From Marivita sp046591575 (lineage in GTDB: Bacteria; Pseudomonadota; Alphaproteobacteria; Rhodobacterales; Rhodobacteraceae), in contig NZ_JBIQWA010000011.1 in assembly GCF_046591575.1 (NCBI RefSeq), positions 48,680 to 112,679 of the forward strand: a stretch of DNA of 64,000 bases, given 5' to 3'. Below, piece after piece: positions 37,388 through 45,806 of the stretch. Position numbers and translations under genes: made by a program. The notes under the pieces are model-generated. The model had not been told where the DNA came from, did no database searches, and worked only from the letters and a program-made list of their open reading frames with translations. Positions within the stretch are counted from its first letter, which is position 1, and every line of letters starts with the position of its first letter.

Positions 37388-37984
37388 ATGCCCGCGCTGA
37401 AACCTACCGATTTCGCTGCAACCGTGTGTTGGGTTGGTCTGGTTCCAGAAGATCCAGACGGCATCGCGTCGGAACGGATCGAGCAGCTTGATCTGGGATT
37501 CGAAGGCCCGCGCGGCGACAGCCATAGCGGTCTGACGCGCCCATCCTGTAGCCGGGTGACATCCCAGCATCCCAAGGGCACCGAAATCGCCAACGCCAGA
37601 CAAGTGTCCGTTGTGTCCGCCGAAGAGCTTGACGCGATTGCAGCAGAGATGGGGCTGCCGTCAATTGATCCTGTGTGGATTGGCGCGACCCTTGTGATCA
37701 AGGGCATACCGGGCTTTACCCATGTCCCGCCATCCTCGCGCTTGCAAGGGCCGGACGGTGTGACCCTGGTGATTGATATGGAGAACAGGCCCTGTCATTT
37801 GCCCGCGAAAGAGATTGAGCCGATCCATCCCACCAAAGGCAAAGCGTTCAAGGCCGCCGCCAAACACCGCCGTGGCGTCACCGCCTGGGTGGAACGGCCC
37901 GGATCGTTGCGTATTGGCGATGTGCTGCGCTTGCACGTTCCGGATCAACCCCAATGGGAATATCTGGATCAGGCGCGGGGATAA
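37388..37984 (+). CDS. MOSC-domain protein
   Basis: 198 aa, a stand-alone MOSC domain. The pattern IANARQVSVVSAEELDAIA and a conserved Cys in NRPCHLPAKEIE match MOSC sulfur-carrier domains related to the C-terminus of molybdenum-cofactor sulfurase. The likely job is handling protein-bound sulfur or Moco, but the substrate is unknown. AAGGAGATATCC precedes the ATG. The gene is not next to other Moco genes. Confidence 0.82.
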   Translation: MPALKPTDFAATVCWVGLVPEDPDGIASERIEQLDLGFEGPRGDSHSGLTRPSCSRVTSQHPKGTEIANARQVSVVSAEELDAIAAEMGLPSIDPVWIGATLVIKGIPGFTHVPPSSRLQGPDGVTLVIDMENRPCHLPAKEIEPIHPTKGKAFKAAAKHRRGVTAWVERPGSLRIGDVLRLHVPDQPQWEYLDQARG

Positions 37985-38072
37985 CCAAAACCACCGCCTT
38001 TGTCCCGCTGGGCACCGACAGGCAGTGACAGGCCGAACATCCCGTGGTTTGACCTAAGCCGCCCGGCGTCGC

Positions 38073-39017
38073 TCAACCTTGGGCTTTGGGCAGTGCGCAC
38101 AGCATTTCGAAAAGCAGGTTAGACGCAATCAGAGCCGTGGTTCCGGTTGTGTCAAACGGTGGTGAGACCTCCACCAGATCGCCTCCGACAAGGTTAAGCC
38201 CGGCACATCCGCGTATGATTTCAAGTGCTTGCCAGGTGCTCAACCCTCCCATTTCGACCGTGCCGGTGCCGGGGGCAAAAGCCGGATCAAGACTGTCGAT
38301 GTCATAGCTTAGATAGACGGGTGTCTCGCCGATCTTGGCGCGGATCTCGGACATCAGGGGCGCAAGCGATTTGTACCAGCATTGTTCGGACGGGATCACC
38401 GTCCAGCCTTGATCGCGGGCCCAGTTCCAGTCGTCGGGGCTGTAGCCCGATCCGCGCAGACCGATCTGCCAGACCTTGTCATTTTGCAGGCAACCGTCTT
38501 CCCAGGCGCGGCGAAACGGAGTGCCGTGGGCTTCTTTTTCGCCGAACATATGTTCGCTGGTATCCGCATGGGCGTCCACATGGATCAGGGCAACGGGGCC
38601 GTGTGTTTCCCTGATGGCGCGCAAGATTGGCCATGTCAGTGTGTGGTCGCCCCCCAAAGTCAGCGGGATCGTTCCATGGCTCAGAACATCGCGGTAAAAA
38701 TCGGTGATGATGCCAATGGTTTTCTTGAGATCAAACGTGTTGACCGGCACGTCGCCGATATCGGCCACCTGCATATGTTCAAACGGTGCCGCGCCGGTGG
38801 CCATATTGTAGGGGCGCATCATGCGGCTTTCCTCGCGGATCTGGCGGGGGCCAAGCCGCGTTCCGGGGCGGTTTGAGGCGCCGTGATCCATGGGAATGCC
38901 GATAAAACACGCATCAAGCCCTTTTGCGGTCGGCTGCGTCGGCAGGCGCATCATTGTGTTGGGGCCAGCAAAACGGGGTGCATCGTTGCCACCAAGGGGT
39001 TGATTGTATTTGGACAT
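38073..39017 (-). CDS. Agmatinase/ureohydrolase-family enzyme
   Basis: 314 aa from the ATG at 39017, with AAGGA seven bases ahead; a TTG at 39032 is rejected. The binuclear Mn site motifs are present: GGDHTL, HVDAHADTSEHM and SYDIDSLDPAFAPGTGTVE. The family splits urea or a related product from a guanidino substrate such as agmatine. Agmatinase (SpeB) is the usual annotation, but guanidinobutyrase and related specificities cannot be excluded. It may share a transcript with the upstream thioesterase gene. Confidence 0.87.
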   Translation of the reverse strand: MSKYNQPLGGNDAPRFAGPNTMMRLPTQPTAKGLDACFIGIPMDHGASNRPGTRLGPRQIREESRMMRPYNMATGAAPFEHMQVADIGDVPVNTFDLKKTIGIITDFYRDVLSHGTIPLTLGGDHTLTWPILRAIRETHGPVALIHVDAHADTSEHMFGEKEAHGTPFRRAWEDGCLQNDKVWQIGLRGSGYSPDDWNWARDQGWTVIPSEQCWYKSLAPLMSEIRAKIGETPVYLSYDIDSLDPAFAPGTGTVEMGGLSTWQALEIIRGCAGLNLVGGDLVEVSPPFDTTGTTALIASNLLFEMLCALPKAQG

Positions 39018-39028
39018 TTTCCATTCCT

Positions 39029-39442
39029 TCAAAGGGTGACCGGCATCATGGTGCCCATCATGCAGGCAACATGGCGTTCCGTGCCGTCGGTTTCGGCGTA
39101 TACATCTGACGCCACGACAATCAGCCTGCGACCGGGTTTGATGACGCGGCCTCTTGCAATCAGGCGATCTCCGCTTGCCGGGGACAGGAGGTTGATCTTG
39201 ATCTCGGCTGTGACCACTTCCTGATCCTCCGGAATCAGCGTCAACGCGGCGTATCCCGCTGCGCTGTCGCCGATTGAAAAGGTCAGACCAGCATGGGCAA
39301 ATCCCTGCTGTTGTTGCGTCCCCGGCAGGATCGGTGCCGCTATTGTGGCAGTGCCTTTTCCGGTCTCGATCAGCGTTGCCCCAAGCGTCGTCATCATCGA
39401 TTGGCGGTCAAAGCTGGCTTGAATTCGAGGGGCAATCGTCAT
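39029..39442 (-). CDS. PaaI-family hot-dog thioesterase
   Basis: 137 aa from the ATG at 39442, chosen so that it does not overlap the PdeM-like gene; upstream starts at 39475 and 39508 remain possible. Hot-dog fold features are present: GFAHAGLTFSIGDSAAGYAA near the middle helix, and VVTAEIKINLLSPASGDRL. It would hydrolyse acyl- or phenylacetyl-CoA esters, with the exact substrate unknown. It ends 11 bp before the ureohydrolase start on the same strand. Confidence 0.8.
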   Translation of the reverse strand: MTIAPRIQASFDRQSMMTTLGATLIETGKGTATIAAPILPGTQQQQGFAHAGLTFSIGDSAAGYAALTLIPEDQEVVTAEIKINLLSPASGDRLIARGRVIKPGRRLIVVASDVYAETDGTERHVACMMGTMMPVTL

Positions 39443-39468
39443 GCCTGCAAGTGAGCATGCCATCCCGG

Positions 39469-40149
39469 TCAAGACAAGGGGGCACGACCCGGCATGGGGA
39501 TTTTGCACGGCGTTGGACCGGTCAGAATGGCATGCGCAGTCGGAGACATCAGCCGGGTCAGCGCCGGATCATGGCAATGAAGACCGCCGGTAAATGTGCC
39601 ATAGGCAGGCAGGATCAGGCGTGTGTCATCAAACACGAAACACGGTCGGGTCAGGCTGCGCCCGCGCAAAGAAAGCGTGGCCTTGGGGTGATAATGCCCC
39701 GAGACTTCGCCGGCTGTCGCCTGTCCTTTGGCGATATGACGAAAGTGAAGAGGGCCGATCGCAAGCTGCTGCATGCAGCGACCGCCAAATGCCACCGGAC
39801 CCGGGTCATGATTGCCTTCGATCCAGACCCAATCCACCCCCGCTTGCAGGGCCAGCAGGGTAAAGCGATCCTGTTCCGGCAACGCCTGTTGCAGGCTGGG
39901 CGAATCAAAGCTGTCACCCAGACACATCACACTTTTGGCCTGTGTCACATCCAGATCGCGGGCCAGATTGGTCAGGGTTTCGGTGGTTTCATAGGGCGGC
40001 AACTGCGCCCCGCCAAACCGGGCCGGGCGCGCCGACTTTCCAAGGTGCAGGTCCGACACACATAAAAGACCCCGGTCAGGCCAGAACAACGCCCCGCTCG
40101 GCAAAGCAACAAGCGTTTGTGACTGGAAATCAAATTCGAGTGTGTTCAT
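39469..40149 (-). CDS. PdeM-like metallophosphoesterase (ligase-associated DNA-repair type)
   Basis: 226 aa from the ATG at 40149 (MNTLEFDFQSQTLVAL). Metallophosphoesterase motifs are seen: VSDLHLGKS, LGDSFDS, IEGNHDPG and SGHYHPKATL. The sequence resembles PdeM, the nuclease usually encoded next to an ATP-dependent DNA ligase and an Lhr-type helicase. Those partners are not adjacent here, so the DNA-repair role rests on sequence resemblance alone. Confidence 0.75.
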   Translation of the reverse strand: MNTLEFDFQSQTLVALPSGALFWPDRGLLCVSDLHLGKSARPARFGGAQLPPYETTETLTNLARDLDVTQAKSVMCLGDSFDSPSLQQALPEQDRFTLLALQAGVDWVWIEGNHDPGPVAFGGRCMQQLAIGPLHFRHIAKGQATAGEVSGHYHPKATLSLRGRSLTRPCFVFDDTRLILPAYGTFTGGLHCHDPALTRLMSPTAHAILTGPTPCKIPMPGRAPLS

Positions 40150-40198
40150 GATTTGTTCATCGCGCAATGCTATCTCTATTGCAAGCGACGCACCCGTG

Positions 40199-41185
40199 TC
40201 AGAGCATTGCCGGCACAACCTGATCTGGCGGTCGGTGCCCATCAGCAAAGGTTTTAACATTGATGATGACCTTTTCACCCATTTCGAGGCGGCCTTCCTG
40301 GGTCGCTGATCCCATATGAGGAAGCATCACAACATTGGGCATATTGCGCAGCTCTGGTGCGCCGCGGTGGCCATGTTCATACACATCAAGGCCCGCGCCG
40401 GCCAATTCGCCCGCCTTAAGCATTCGCGTCAGCGCATTTTCGTCGATCACCTCACCCCGCGAGGTGTTGATGATAACAGCGCTTGGTTTCAGCAGCTTGA
40501 GCCGCCGCGCATTCAGCAAGTGGAACGTCGACGGCGTATGAGGACAGTTGACAGACAGCACATCCATCCGCGCGACCATCTGGTCAAGGCTTTCCCAATA
40601 GGTCGCATCCAGCGTTTCTTCGATCTCGGGGCGCAGGCGGCGGCGGTTGTGGTAGTGGATCTGCATCCCGAACGCCCGCGCGCGGCGTGCCACGGCCTGT
40701 CCGATCCGACCCATTCCAAGAATGCCCAAACGGCGCCCGCCAAGCCGCCCGCCCAGAAACGCCGTCGGGGCCCAGCCATCCCACTCGCCACTTTGCATGA
40801 CGCTCAGGCCTTCCTGAATGCGACGCGTGACGCCCAGCATCAGCGCCAGAACCATGTCGGCTGTGTCTTCGGTCACGACGCCAGGTGTGTTGGAAACCAG
40901 AATTCCCCGGCTGCGCGCGGTGTCCACGTCAATATGATCAACGCCCGCGCCAAAGTTTGCAATCAGGCGCAGTTGGTCGCCAGCCTGGCCAATCAAACCA
41001 GCATCAATCTTGTCGGTCACCGTCGGAACAAGAACCTCTGCCTGCTTTACGGCATCGATCAATTCTTCTTCGGACATGGGATCATCAGTGTCCCGAAGGC
41101 GGACGTCAAACAGTTCTTTCAAGCGCGTTTCAACCGCATCAGGCAAGCGTCGCGTCACAACAACACTCAGACGATTTGATGGCAT
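40199..41185 (-). CDS. D-2-hydroxyacid dehydrogenase (glyoxylate/hydroxypyruvate reductase type)
   Basis: 328 aa from the ATG at 41185, with GGGAGCGAAGG just ahead; the frame is open further upstream, but the family N-terminus is at RLSVVVTRRLP. The NAD(P)-binding motif GILGMGRIGQAVA is present. Catalytic residues sit in INTSRGEVIDE (Arg) and MLPHMGSAT (His, with the partner Glu in the segment between). It reduces glyoxylate or hydroxypyruvate, or a similar 2-oxoacid; the natural substrate is not fixed by sequence. It is divergent from the SH3 protein gene. Confidence 0.9.
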   Translation of the reverse strand: MPSNRLSVVVTRRLPDAVETRLKELFDVRLRDTDDPMSEEELIDAVKQAEVLVPTVTDKIDAGLIGQAGDQLRLIANFGAGVDHIDVDTARSRGILVSNTPGVVTEDTADMVLALMLGVTRRIQEGLSVMQSGEWDGWAPTAFLGGRLGGRRLGILGMGRIGQAVARRARAFGMQIHYHNRRRLRPEIEETLDATYWESLDQMVARMDVLSVNCPHTPSTFHLLNARRLKLLKPSAVIINTSRGEVIDENALTRMLKAGELAGAGLDVYEHGHRGAPELRNMPNVVMLPHMGSATQEGRLEMGEKVIINVKTFADGHRPPDQVVPAML

Positions 41186-41302
41186 ACCTTCGCTCCCGCT
41201 ACTTTCCCGTGCTGTCCGGTTTTGGCACAGTGTCGCAAAGGCGCGGCAGGCACAAGAACCTGCTGGAAAAAACAAAAACCCAAGCAAGTTGAGGCATATT
41301 AC

Positions 41303-41824
41303 ATGAGCTGGCTTTCATTCCGGGCTTTGACTGTCACTCTGATGTTACCTCTTCTCATTGCAGGTTTTTTTGCATCAACACCGGTCTTTGCAGAAGAACG
41401 TGGGCCAGTCACAAATTTGCCTTTGCCACGTTTTGTGTCGATGAAAGCCAGCGAGGGGAACGTGCGACGCGGGCCGTCGCTGTCGCATCGGATTGATTGG
41501 GTCTACAAGCGTCGCAACATGCCGCTTCAGATCACGGCAGAGCATGGGCATTGGCGTCGCGTCCAGGATCGCGATGGGGCAGGTGGATGGGTGCATTACG
41601 CCCTTCTTTCAGGTGTCCGCACCGTCATCATCGAGGTCGATGTGCTCAATCTTTATGCACGACCGGATCAATCCGCCCAAATCAATGCGCAATTGTCGAT
41701 GGGGGTTGTCGCTGAAGTGCGCAAATGTGAGCCCGATTGGTGTGAACTGTCCGCTGGCGGTTATCGGGGATGGGCGCGGAAAGGGTCATTCTGGGGCGTG
41801 GAACCGGGCGAAGTATTCGAATGA
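41303..41824 (+). CDS. Secreted SH3-like (bacterial SH3, SH3_4) protein
   Basis: 173 aa from the ATG at 41303. The signal peptide is hydrophobic (FRALTVTLMLPLLIAGFFAS) with cleavage after VFA, before EERGP. Two bacterial SH3 segments follow: NVRRGPSLSHRIDWVYKRRN and LNLYARPDQSAQINAQL. Such domains often bind the cell wall. Two Cys (KCEPDWCEL) could form a disulfide in the periplasm. It is convergent with the Hint-domain gene. Confidence 0.85.
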   Translation: MSWLSFRALTVTLMLPLLIAGFFASTPVFAEERGPVTNLPLPRFVSMKASEGNVRRGPSLSHRIDWVYKRRNMPLQITAEHGHWRRVQDRDGAGGWVHYALLSGVRTVIIEVDVLNLYARPDQSAQINAQLSMGVVAEVRKCEPDWCELSAGGYRGWARKGSFWGVEPGEVFE

Positions 41825-41876
41825 CAGTCGCCACTGCCGGGGCAAACCCTGCCAACCGTCTGAAATTTATGGTTGC

Positions 41877-42941
41877 TCAAGCCGCTTCATGCATCAGGAT
41901 GGCCGCCTCGGACGCAGAGAGGTTGCGCCGCACATAGCGCCCATAGTCTTGTGGCGCATGTTCGACAGATGGCAACATCTGCGACAGCCGCACCCGATCG
42001 CGCGCGTCCAGTGTGGATAGGGCTGCATTTGCAGGATGGAAGCTTTCGGTCTGGACGCCGTTGGCAAAGAGAATTTCGTGTTGCGGCAACAGCATGTGGA
42101 CATAGGTGACCTCGCGGATCGACAAATCGACGGACACACGGTCATGGTCGATCAGGTCGCGGGCCGCAACAAGCACTTCGGGCGTGTTGAACAGATCCAT
42201 GGCCACACGACCTTTGACCAGCATACGGTGTTCGGGTGATACGAGCAGGTCTTCATCCGGTTCGTCCATGCCGAATGCACCCGCACGAATGCGGATCGGG
42301 CGCAGTTTTGGCATTGCAAACAAACGTGCGCCACTCATCCGGCGATGCCCCATCCATTGAATGGGCTGACAGCCGTTGTCTTTGGTCTGAACCAAATCGC
42401 CTTCGCGCAAATCCTCGATGCGTTGAACACCATCCTGCGTCAGGATCTGCGTTCCCGGGGTGAAACAGATCACGGCACCCTGATGTTCGGCCGTGCTTTG
42501 CGGCAGCGCCTTGTTGACCGAAGCGTGGACGATCCAGAGATCTTTGTTTTTGGGCGGCACCCTGTTGAGGAACATCAACAGAGGTGGTTTGCGCGTGCCT
42601 GAGTCAATCAGTGTGACAGTGTAAGTGTGCTGACCATCGGTGACGACAAAACTTTTATCCGCGACCGGATGATCAATCGAAACTGCCGTCAGATCCTGGG
42701 TGTTGTCCACGGCGGCCCCCACAAGCCGCCGCACCATCCGCGCCGCACGTTTTCGGCGCTCTGCGTCGCCTTCCGCCTCGTCGAGGCGCAACAAATCGTT
42801 TGGGCCGTCCACGCGGACAGCATCGCCTGTCCAACTCCATGCCGCTCCGACATTCAGGAATTCGGCCGGAGCCGCCTGAAGCGTGTCGATTGTTGTTTGC
42901 GACCAGGAGATGACGAACGTGCCATTGAAAGCCGTTCCCAT
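41877..42941 (-). CDS. Hint-domain (hedgehog/intein-type) protein
   Basis: 354 aa with no signal peptide. The N-terminal half (about 1-155) is beta-rich and unassigned. The Hint module begins at Cys159 (VICFTPGTQILTQDGVQRIE) and continues with DLREGDLVQTKDN, SPEHRMLVKG and LPQHEILFANGVQTESFHP. This is the Hint_2-like form common in Rhodobacteraceae, often in secreted or calcium-binding proteins. The nucleophile Cys and block-B His are present, but a normal intein C-terminal His-Asn and a downstream extein are not. Self-cleavage, not splicing, is the most it could do. Confidence 0.87.
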   Translation of the reverse strand: MGTAFNGTFVISWSQTTIDTLQAAPAEFLNVGAAWSWTGDAVRVDGPNDLLRLDEAEGDAERRKRAARMVRRLVGAAVDNTQDLTAVSIDHPVADKSFVVTDGQHTYTVTLIDSGTRKPPLLMFLNRVPPKNKDLWIVHASVNKALPQSTAEHQGAVICFTPGTQILTQDGVQRIEDLREGDLVQTKDNGCQPIQWMGHRRMSGARLFAMPKLRPIRIRAGAFGMDEPDEDLLVSPEHRMLVKGRVAMDLFNTPEVLVAARDLIDHDRVSVDLSIREVTYVHMLLPQHEILFANGVQTESFHPANAALSTLDARDRVRLSQMLPSVEHAPQDYGRYVRRNLSASEAAILMHEAA

Positions 42942-43079
42942 AGTCCCGTTTGCCTGCTCGTTTTATAATTTTGTTAAATGTAAACAAAGGACGATGCTTT
43001 TGCAGGCGAAAAATTGCCAAACCGAATCGGTGTCTGAAGAATGTGCTCAACCGTGATTCTTTGGCAACGCTTTGTCCGG

Positions 43080-44141
43080 CTATTCGGCCAGGCGAAATCC
43101 AACGATCAATTGCCGAAGGCCAAGGGCCGCGCCGAGGAAAATGGACATAAATGTCACCGGCGCACTGAAGGACAGGACCGAAAATGCGCTGATGCCCTGA
43201 CCCACGGTGCATCCAAGGGCGATAACGGCACCGGCCCCCATAAGCGCAGCTCCGAAAATCTGACGGCGCAATTCACGTGGGTCTTCGCAGGCTTCCCACC
43301 GAAAGTGGCCTTTGATCAAAGACCCGATGAAGGCCCCAAGCCATACACCCGCGACGGACCCAACCGCAAAACTGATCGGTTGCGCCGAACCGATCATCCA
43401 CCACAGGATGCTTTCGCCCAACGGTGCCGCAAAACTGTGAGACACCACGGGGATGGCTTCGAACCCGTTTGCCGCAACCCAAGCCGTACCGGCCCAGCCG
43501 CTTGTCACGGCAAGCCCCACAACCGCCGCCCAGACCACGGATGATGGCGTCTCCCACAGTGCGCGGGAGCTTGCGGAGAGTGCCAATAGACCCACACCAA
43601 TCACCATTCCGATGATGTAGGCGGGCAGGGATGTCCACGATGCAACCAGATGGGCGATGCCGGGGGGGGCCTCTCCGGGCAGAAGCGCGCTTTGTGGGAA
43701 AAACAGATTTCGGATCGGAGCGAGCGGGCCATTCAAAACAACATAGGTCGATACCCCCATGACCAGAACGATGACAAAACTCCGAAGGTCGCCGCCGCCG
43801 AGGCGCGCAATGGCGCCAAAGCCGCAATTTCCGGCCAGCGCCATCCCATAGCCGAACATCAGCCCACCAATTACCGAGGCCCAGGGCAACCAGCGGATCG
43901 ACAAATAGATCGTATCGCCCCCCGGCAGCGCACCAGTGCCCGTCAGCGCAAAACTGGTCACGGCCGCAGTGCCAATGGCAATGCCCCACATCCGCAGCCG
44001 GGTGTCCGAGCCACCGTAAAGCACGTCTTCGATTGCTCCCAAAGTGCAAAATCTGCCCAGCCGTGCGGCCAGGCCAAGCAAGATGCCACCAAACAAACCC
44101 ACCAAGGCGACAAGACTGTGCTCTGGCAACAGTTCCAGCAT
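43080..44141 (-). CDS. soxT: SoxT-like YeeE/YedE-family membrane protein
   Basis: 353 aa, about nine to ten membrane helices. Cys motifs of the thiosulfate-transport family: ARLGRFCTLGAIED, LAGNCGFGAIARLG and IALGCTVGQGISAF. It is the third gene of the leftward soxS-soxR-soxT group, 84 bp after soxR. By analogy with TsuA/YeeE it could import thiosulfate or another sulfane species, or signal sulfur supply to SoxR; which one is not visible in the sequence. Confidence 0.85.
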   Translation of the reverse strand: MLELLPEHSLVALVGLFGGILLGLAARLGRFCTLGAIEDVLYGGSDTRLRMWGIAIGTAAVTSFALTGTGALPGGDTIYLSIRWLPWASVIGGLMFGYGMALAGNCGFGAIARLGGGDLRSFVIVLVMGVSTYVVLNGPLAPIRNLFFPQSALLPGEAPPGIAHLVASWTSLPAYIIGMVIGVGLLALSASSRALWETPSSVVWAAVVGLAVTSGWAGTAWVAANGFEAIPVVSHSFAAPLGESILWWMIGSAQPISFAVGSVAGVWLGAFIGSLIKGHFRWEACEDPRELRRQIFGAALMGAGAVIALGCTVGQGISAFSVLSFSAPVTFMSIFLGAALGLRQLIVGFRLAE

Positions 44142-44225
44142 GTGATTTTCCCCCGTGGCCAGATTTTTGATCGAAACTATGCGGCGCGGTCAGGTCTTGT
44201 GCAAGTCTCTCGGTTCCAGCGGGGG

Positions 44226-44561
44226 TCAGTCGTCTTTGCAAAAAAGATCGTAGACGCATTCCAGCATTTTGCGAGGACGATTGTCCGACAGGCGATAATA
44301 GATCGTCTTTCCTTCGCGCCGCGGAATCACCAGCCCTTCCAACCGCAGACGCGACAATTGTTGCGACACGGCCGCTTGCCGCGCGGAAAGAAGGTCTTCG
44401 AGTTCGGTCACCGATTTTTCGCCAGTTACCAGATGACACAGGATCATCAGGCGGCCTTCATGGCTGATCGCCTTAAGGAAGTTCGACGCAATGGTCGCCT
44501 TGTCCGCGATGCGGTCAAGCTCTTCTTCACTCAGATCGGGACTAAGCTGTGGGAGTGCCAT
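44226..44561 (-). CDS. soxR: ArsR-family sulfur-responsive repressor SoxR
   Basis: 111 aa, winged-helix (VTELEDLLSARQAAVSQQLS). Cys42 (in LCHL) and Cys108 (in LFCKDD), with an extra Cys102, match the placement of the reactive pair in persulfide sensors of the SqrR/BigR type. In Paracoccus pantotrophus SoxR represses the sox genes and binds the soxS-soxV and soxW-soxX gaps; inverted repeats are visible in both gaps here. It follows soxS by nine bases. It is not the iron-sulfur MerR-type SoxR of E. coli. Confidence 0.93.
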   Translation of the reverse strand: MALPQLSPDLSEEELDRIADKATIASNFLKAISHEGRLMILCHLVTGEKSVTELEDLLSARQAAVSQQLSRLRLEGLVIPRREGKTIYYRLSDNRPRKMLECVYDLFCKDD

Positions 44562-44570
44562 GCCGTGCCT

Positions 44571-44972
44571 CTAATTCTGGACCGTGTCGGTCTGGGTTTC
44601 AGGCGCAAATTCTGTATGATCAGACAAAAGCCTACCAAGCAGGGGCCAAAAGAAATCCTCGCCCGGGTAACCCTCAAGACGGGCCAGTTCTTGTCCGTTC
44701 TCCACAAGGATAAATGTCGGGGTGAACATCACTTTGCGGGCATAGGTGATGCCCTCAGGCGCGCCATCGCGTAAATTCGCACGGATGAGAGGTGCAAACG
44801 CGCCTTCGGCGGTTTTGGAATAGGCTGGAGCGATTTCTGCGTCCCAGCGTTCACAATATATACACCCGTGTTGTTCTACCATGACGAGATTGGGGTCGGC
44901 CACAGCCGCGCTGCCCCAAAACATACAGAGCGATGAAAGGGCGGCAAATGCCAAGGGTCTGAGAGATTGCAT
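44571..44972 (-). CDS. soxS: Periplasmic thioredoxin-like protein SoxS
   Basis: 133 aa from the ATG at 44972; a GTG directly before it (44975) is an alternative. The signal peptide ends near AAVADPN. The redox motif Cys-Ile-Tyr-Cys lies in EQHGCIYCERWD. KVMFTPTFILVENG carries the cis-Pro loop. SoxS keeps SoxY and related proteins in the active reduced state. It is divergent from soxV across 72 bp that hold an inverted repeat. Confidence 0.93.
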   Translation of the reverse strand: MQSLRPLAFAALSSLCMFWGSAAVADPNLVMVEQHGCIYCERWDAEIAPAYSKTAEGAFAPLIRANLRDGAPEGITYARKVMFTPTFILVENGQELARLEGYPGEDFFWPLLGRLLSDHTEFAPETQTDTVQN

Positions 44973-45008
44973 CACACACCAATTGACGACAGGAGCACAA
45001 ACTACTTA

Positions 45009-45031
45009 ATTTGAATATGTGAATAATTCAA
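45009..45031. promoter_or_regulatory. Candidate SoxR operator in the soxS-soxV gap
   Basis: TTGAAT (45011-45016) and ATTCAA (45026-45031) form a 6-bp inverted repeat with a 9-bp spacer. An overlapping segment at 45009-45024 (ATT...TGAAT) resembles the site found in the soxW-soxX gap. The position, between the divergent soxS and soxV starts, fits dual control. Binding itself is inferred. Confidence 0.55.
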
Positions 45032-45044
45032 GGAAACTCGACTG

Positions 45045-45782
45045 ATGTTCGACATTTCATTTGCAGGTGCGGCATTGGCGGGTGTGCTCAGCTTTTTTAC
45101 GCCGTGTATTCTTCCGATGGTGCCCTTTTACCTGTGTTACATGGCCGGGATTTCCATGAACGAGCTGCGTGGCGAGGAGGATGCGCCAGAGGGCATTGCG
45201 TGGAATCTGGTTTTGTCGGCCTGTCTTTTTGCTTTGGGTGTGACAACGATTTTTGTCTTGCTTGGCATTGGTGCGACAGCGGTGGGGCAAGCCTTTGCAG
45301 AGTATCGGGAACCGCTGCGTTATGTTGCGGCGATTGTGCTGGGGGTCTTTGGCCTGCACTTTCTGGGGGTGATTCGGGTGCCGATCCTGTACCGCGAAGC
45401 GCGGGTAGAGGCTCAGGCGGAACCCACAACATGGCTCGGGGCTTATGTTATGGGACTGGCCTTCGGGTTTGGCTGGACGCCCTGTGTCGGCCCGGCTTTG
45501 GCATCGATCCTGATGATCGCGGGCGGCATGGGAGACGTGGTTCAGGGCGGAATGCTGTTGCTGGTATATGGTCTGGGCATGACGCTGCCCTTTGTGATCG
45601 CCGCACTGTTTTCGGGACCGTTTCTGCGCTGGACGGCGCGCCACCGCAACGTGCTGGGCCATGCCGAAAAGGTTATGGGCGGTATGTTGATCGTGTTTGC
45701 GGTTCTGATCGCAACGGATACCGTGACGCTAATTGCGGATGCCATGTTGCGCATGTTTCCGGGCTGGGTGGCTCTTGGATGA
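45045..45782 (+). CDS. soxV: CcdA-type thiol-reducing membrane protein SoxV
   Basis: 245 aa, six membrane helices, DsbD/CcdA family. The two redox Cys lie in FFTPCILPMVPFY (Cys21) and GWTPCVGPALAS (Cys147). SoxV passes electrons from cytoplasmic thioredoxin to periplasmic SoxW/SoxS. It is the first gene of the rightward sox operon, with GGAAA ahead of the ATG; soxW follows after 24 bp. Confidence 0.95.
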   Translation: MFDISFAGAALAGVLSFFTPCILPMVPFYLCYMAGISMNELRGEEDAPEGIAWNLVLSACLFALGVTTIFVLLGIGATAVGQAFAEYREPLRYVAAIVLGVFGLHFLGVIRVPILYREARVEAQAEPTTWLGAYVMGLAFGFGWTPCVGPALASILMIAGGMGDVVQGGMLLLVYGLGMTLPFVIAALFSGPFLRWTARHRNVLGHAEKVMGGMLIVFAVLIATDTVTLIADAMLRMFPGWVALG

Positions 45783-45806
45783 AGGTCGTTTGATAAAGGA
45801 GGTGGT

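Noticed and set aside
44226..44561. SoxR as the MerR-family iron-sulfur oxidative-stress sensor of E. coli
   Set aside because: The sequence is ArsR-type, without the CxxCxCxxxxxC cluster, and sits in a thiosulfate-oxidation cluster; only the name is shared.
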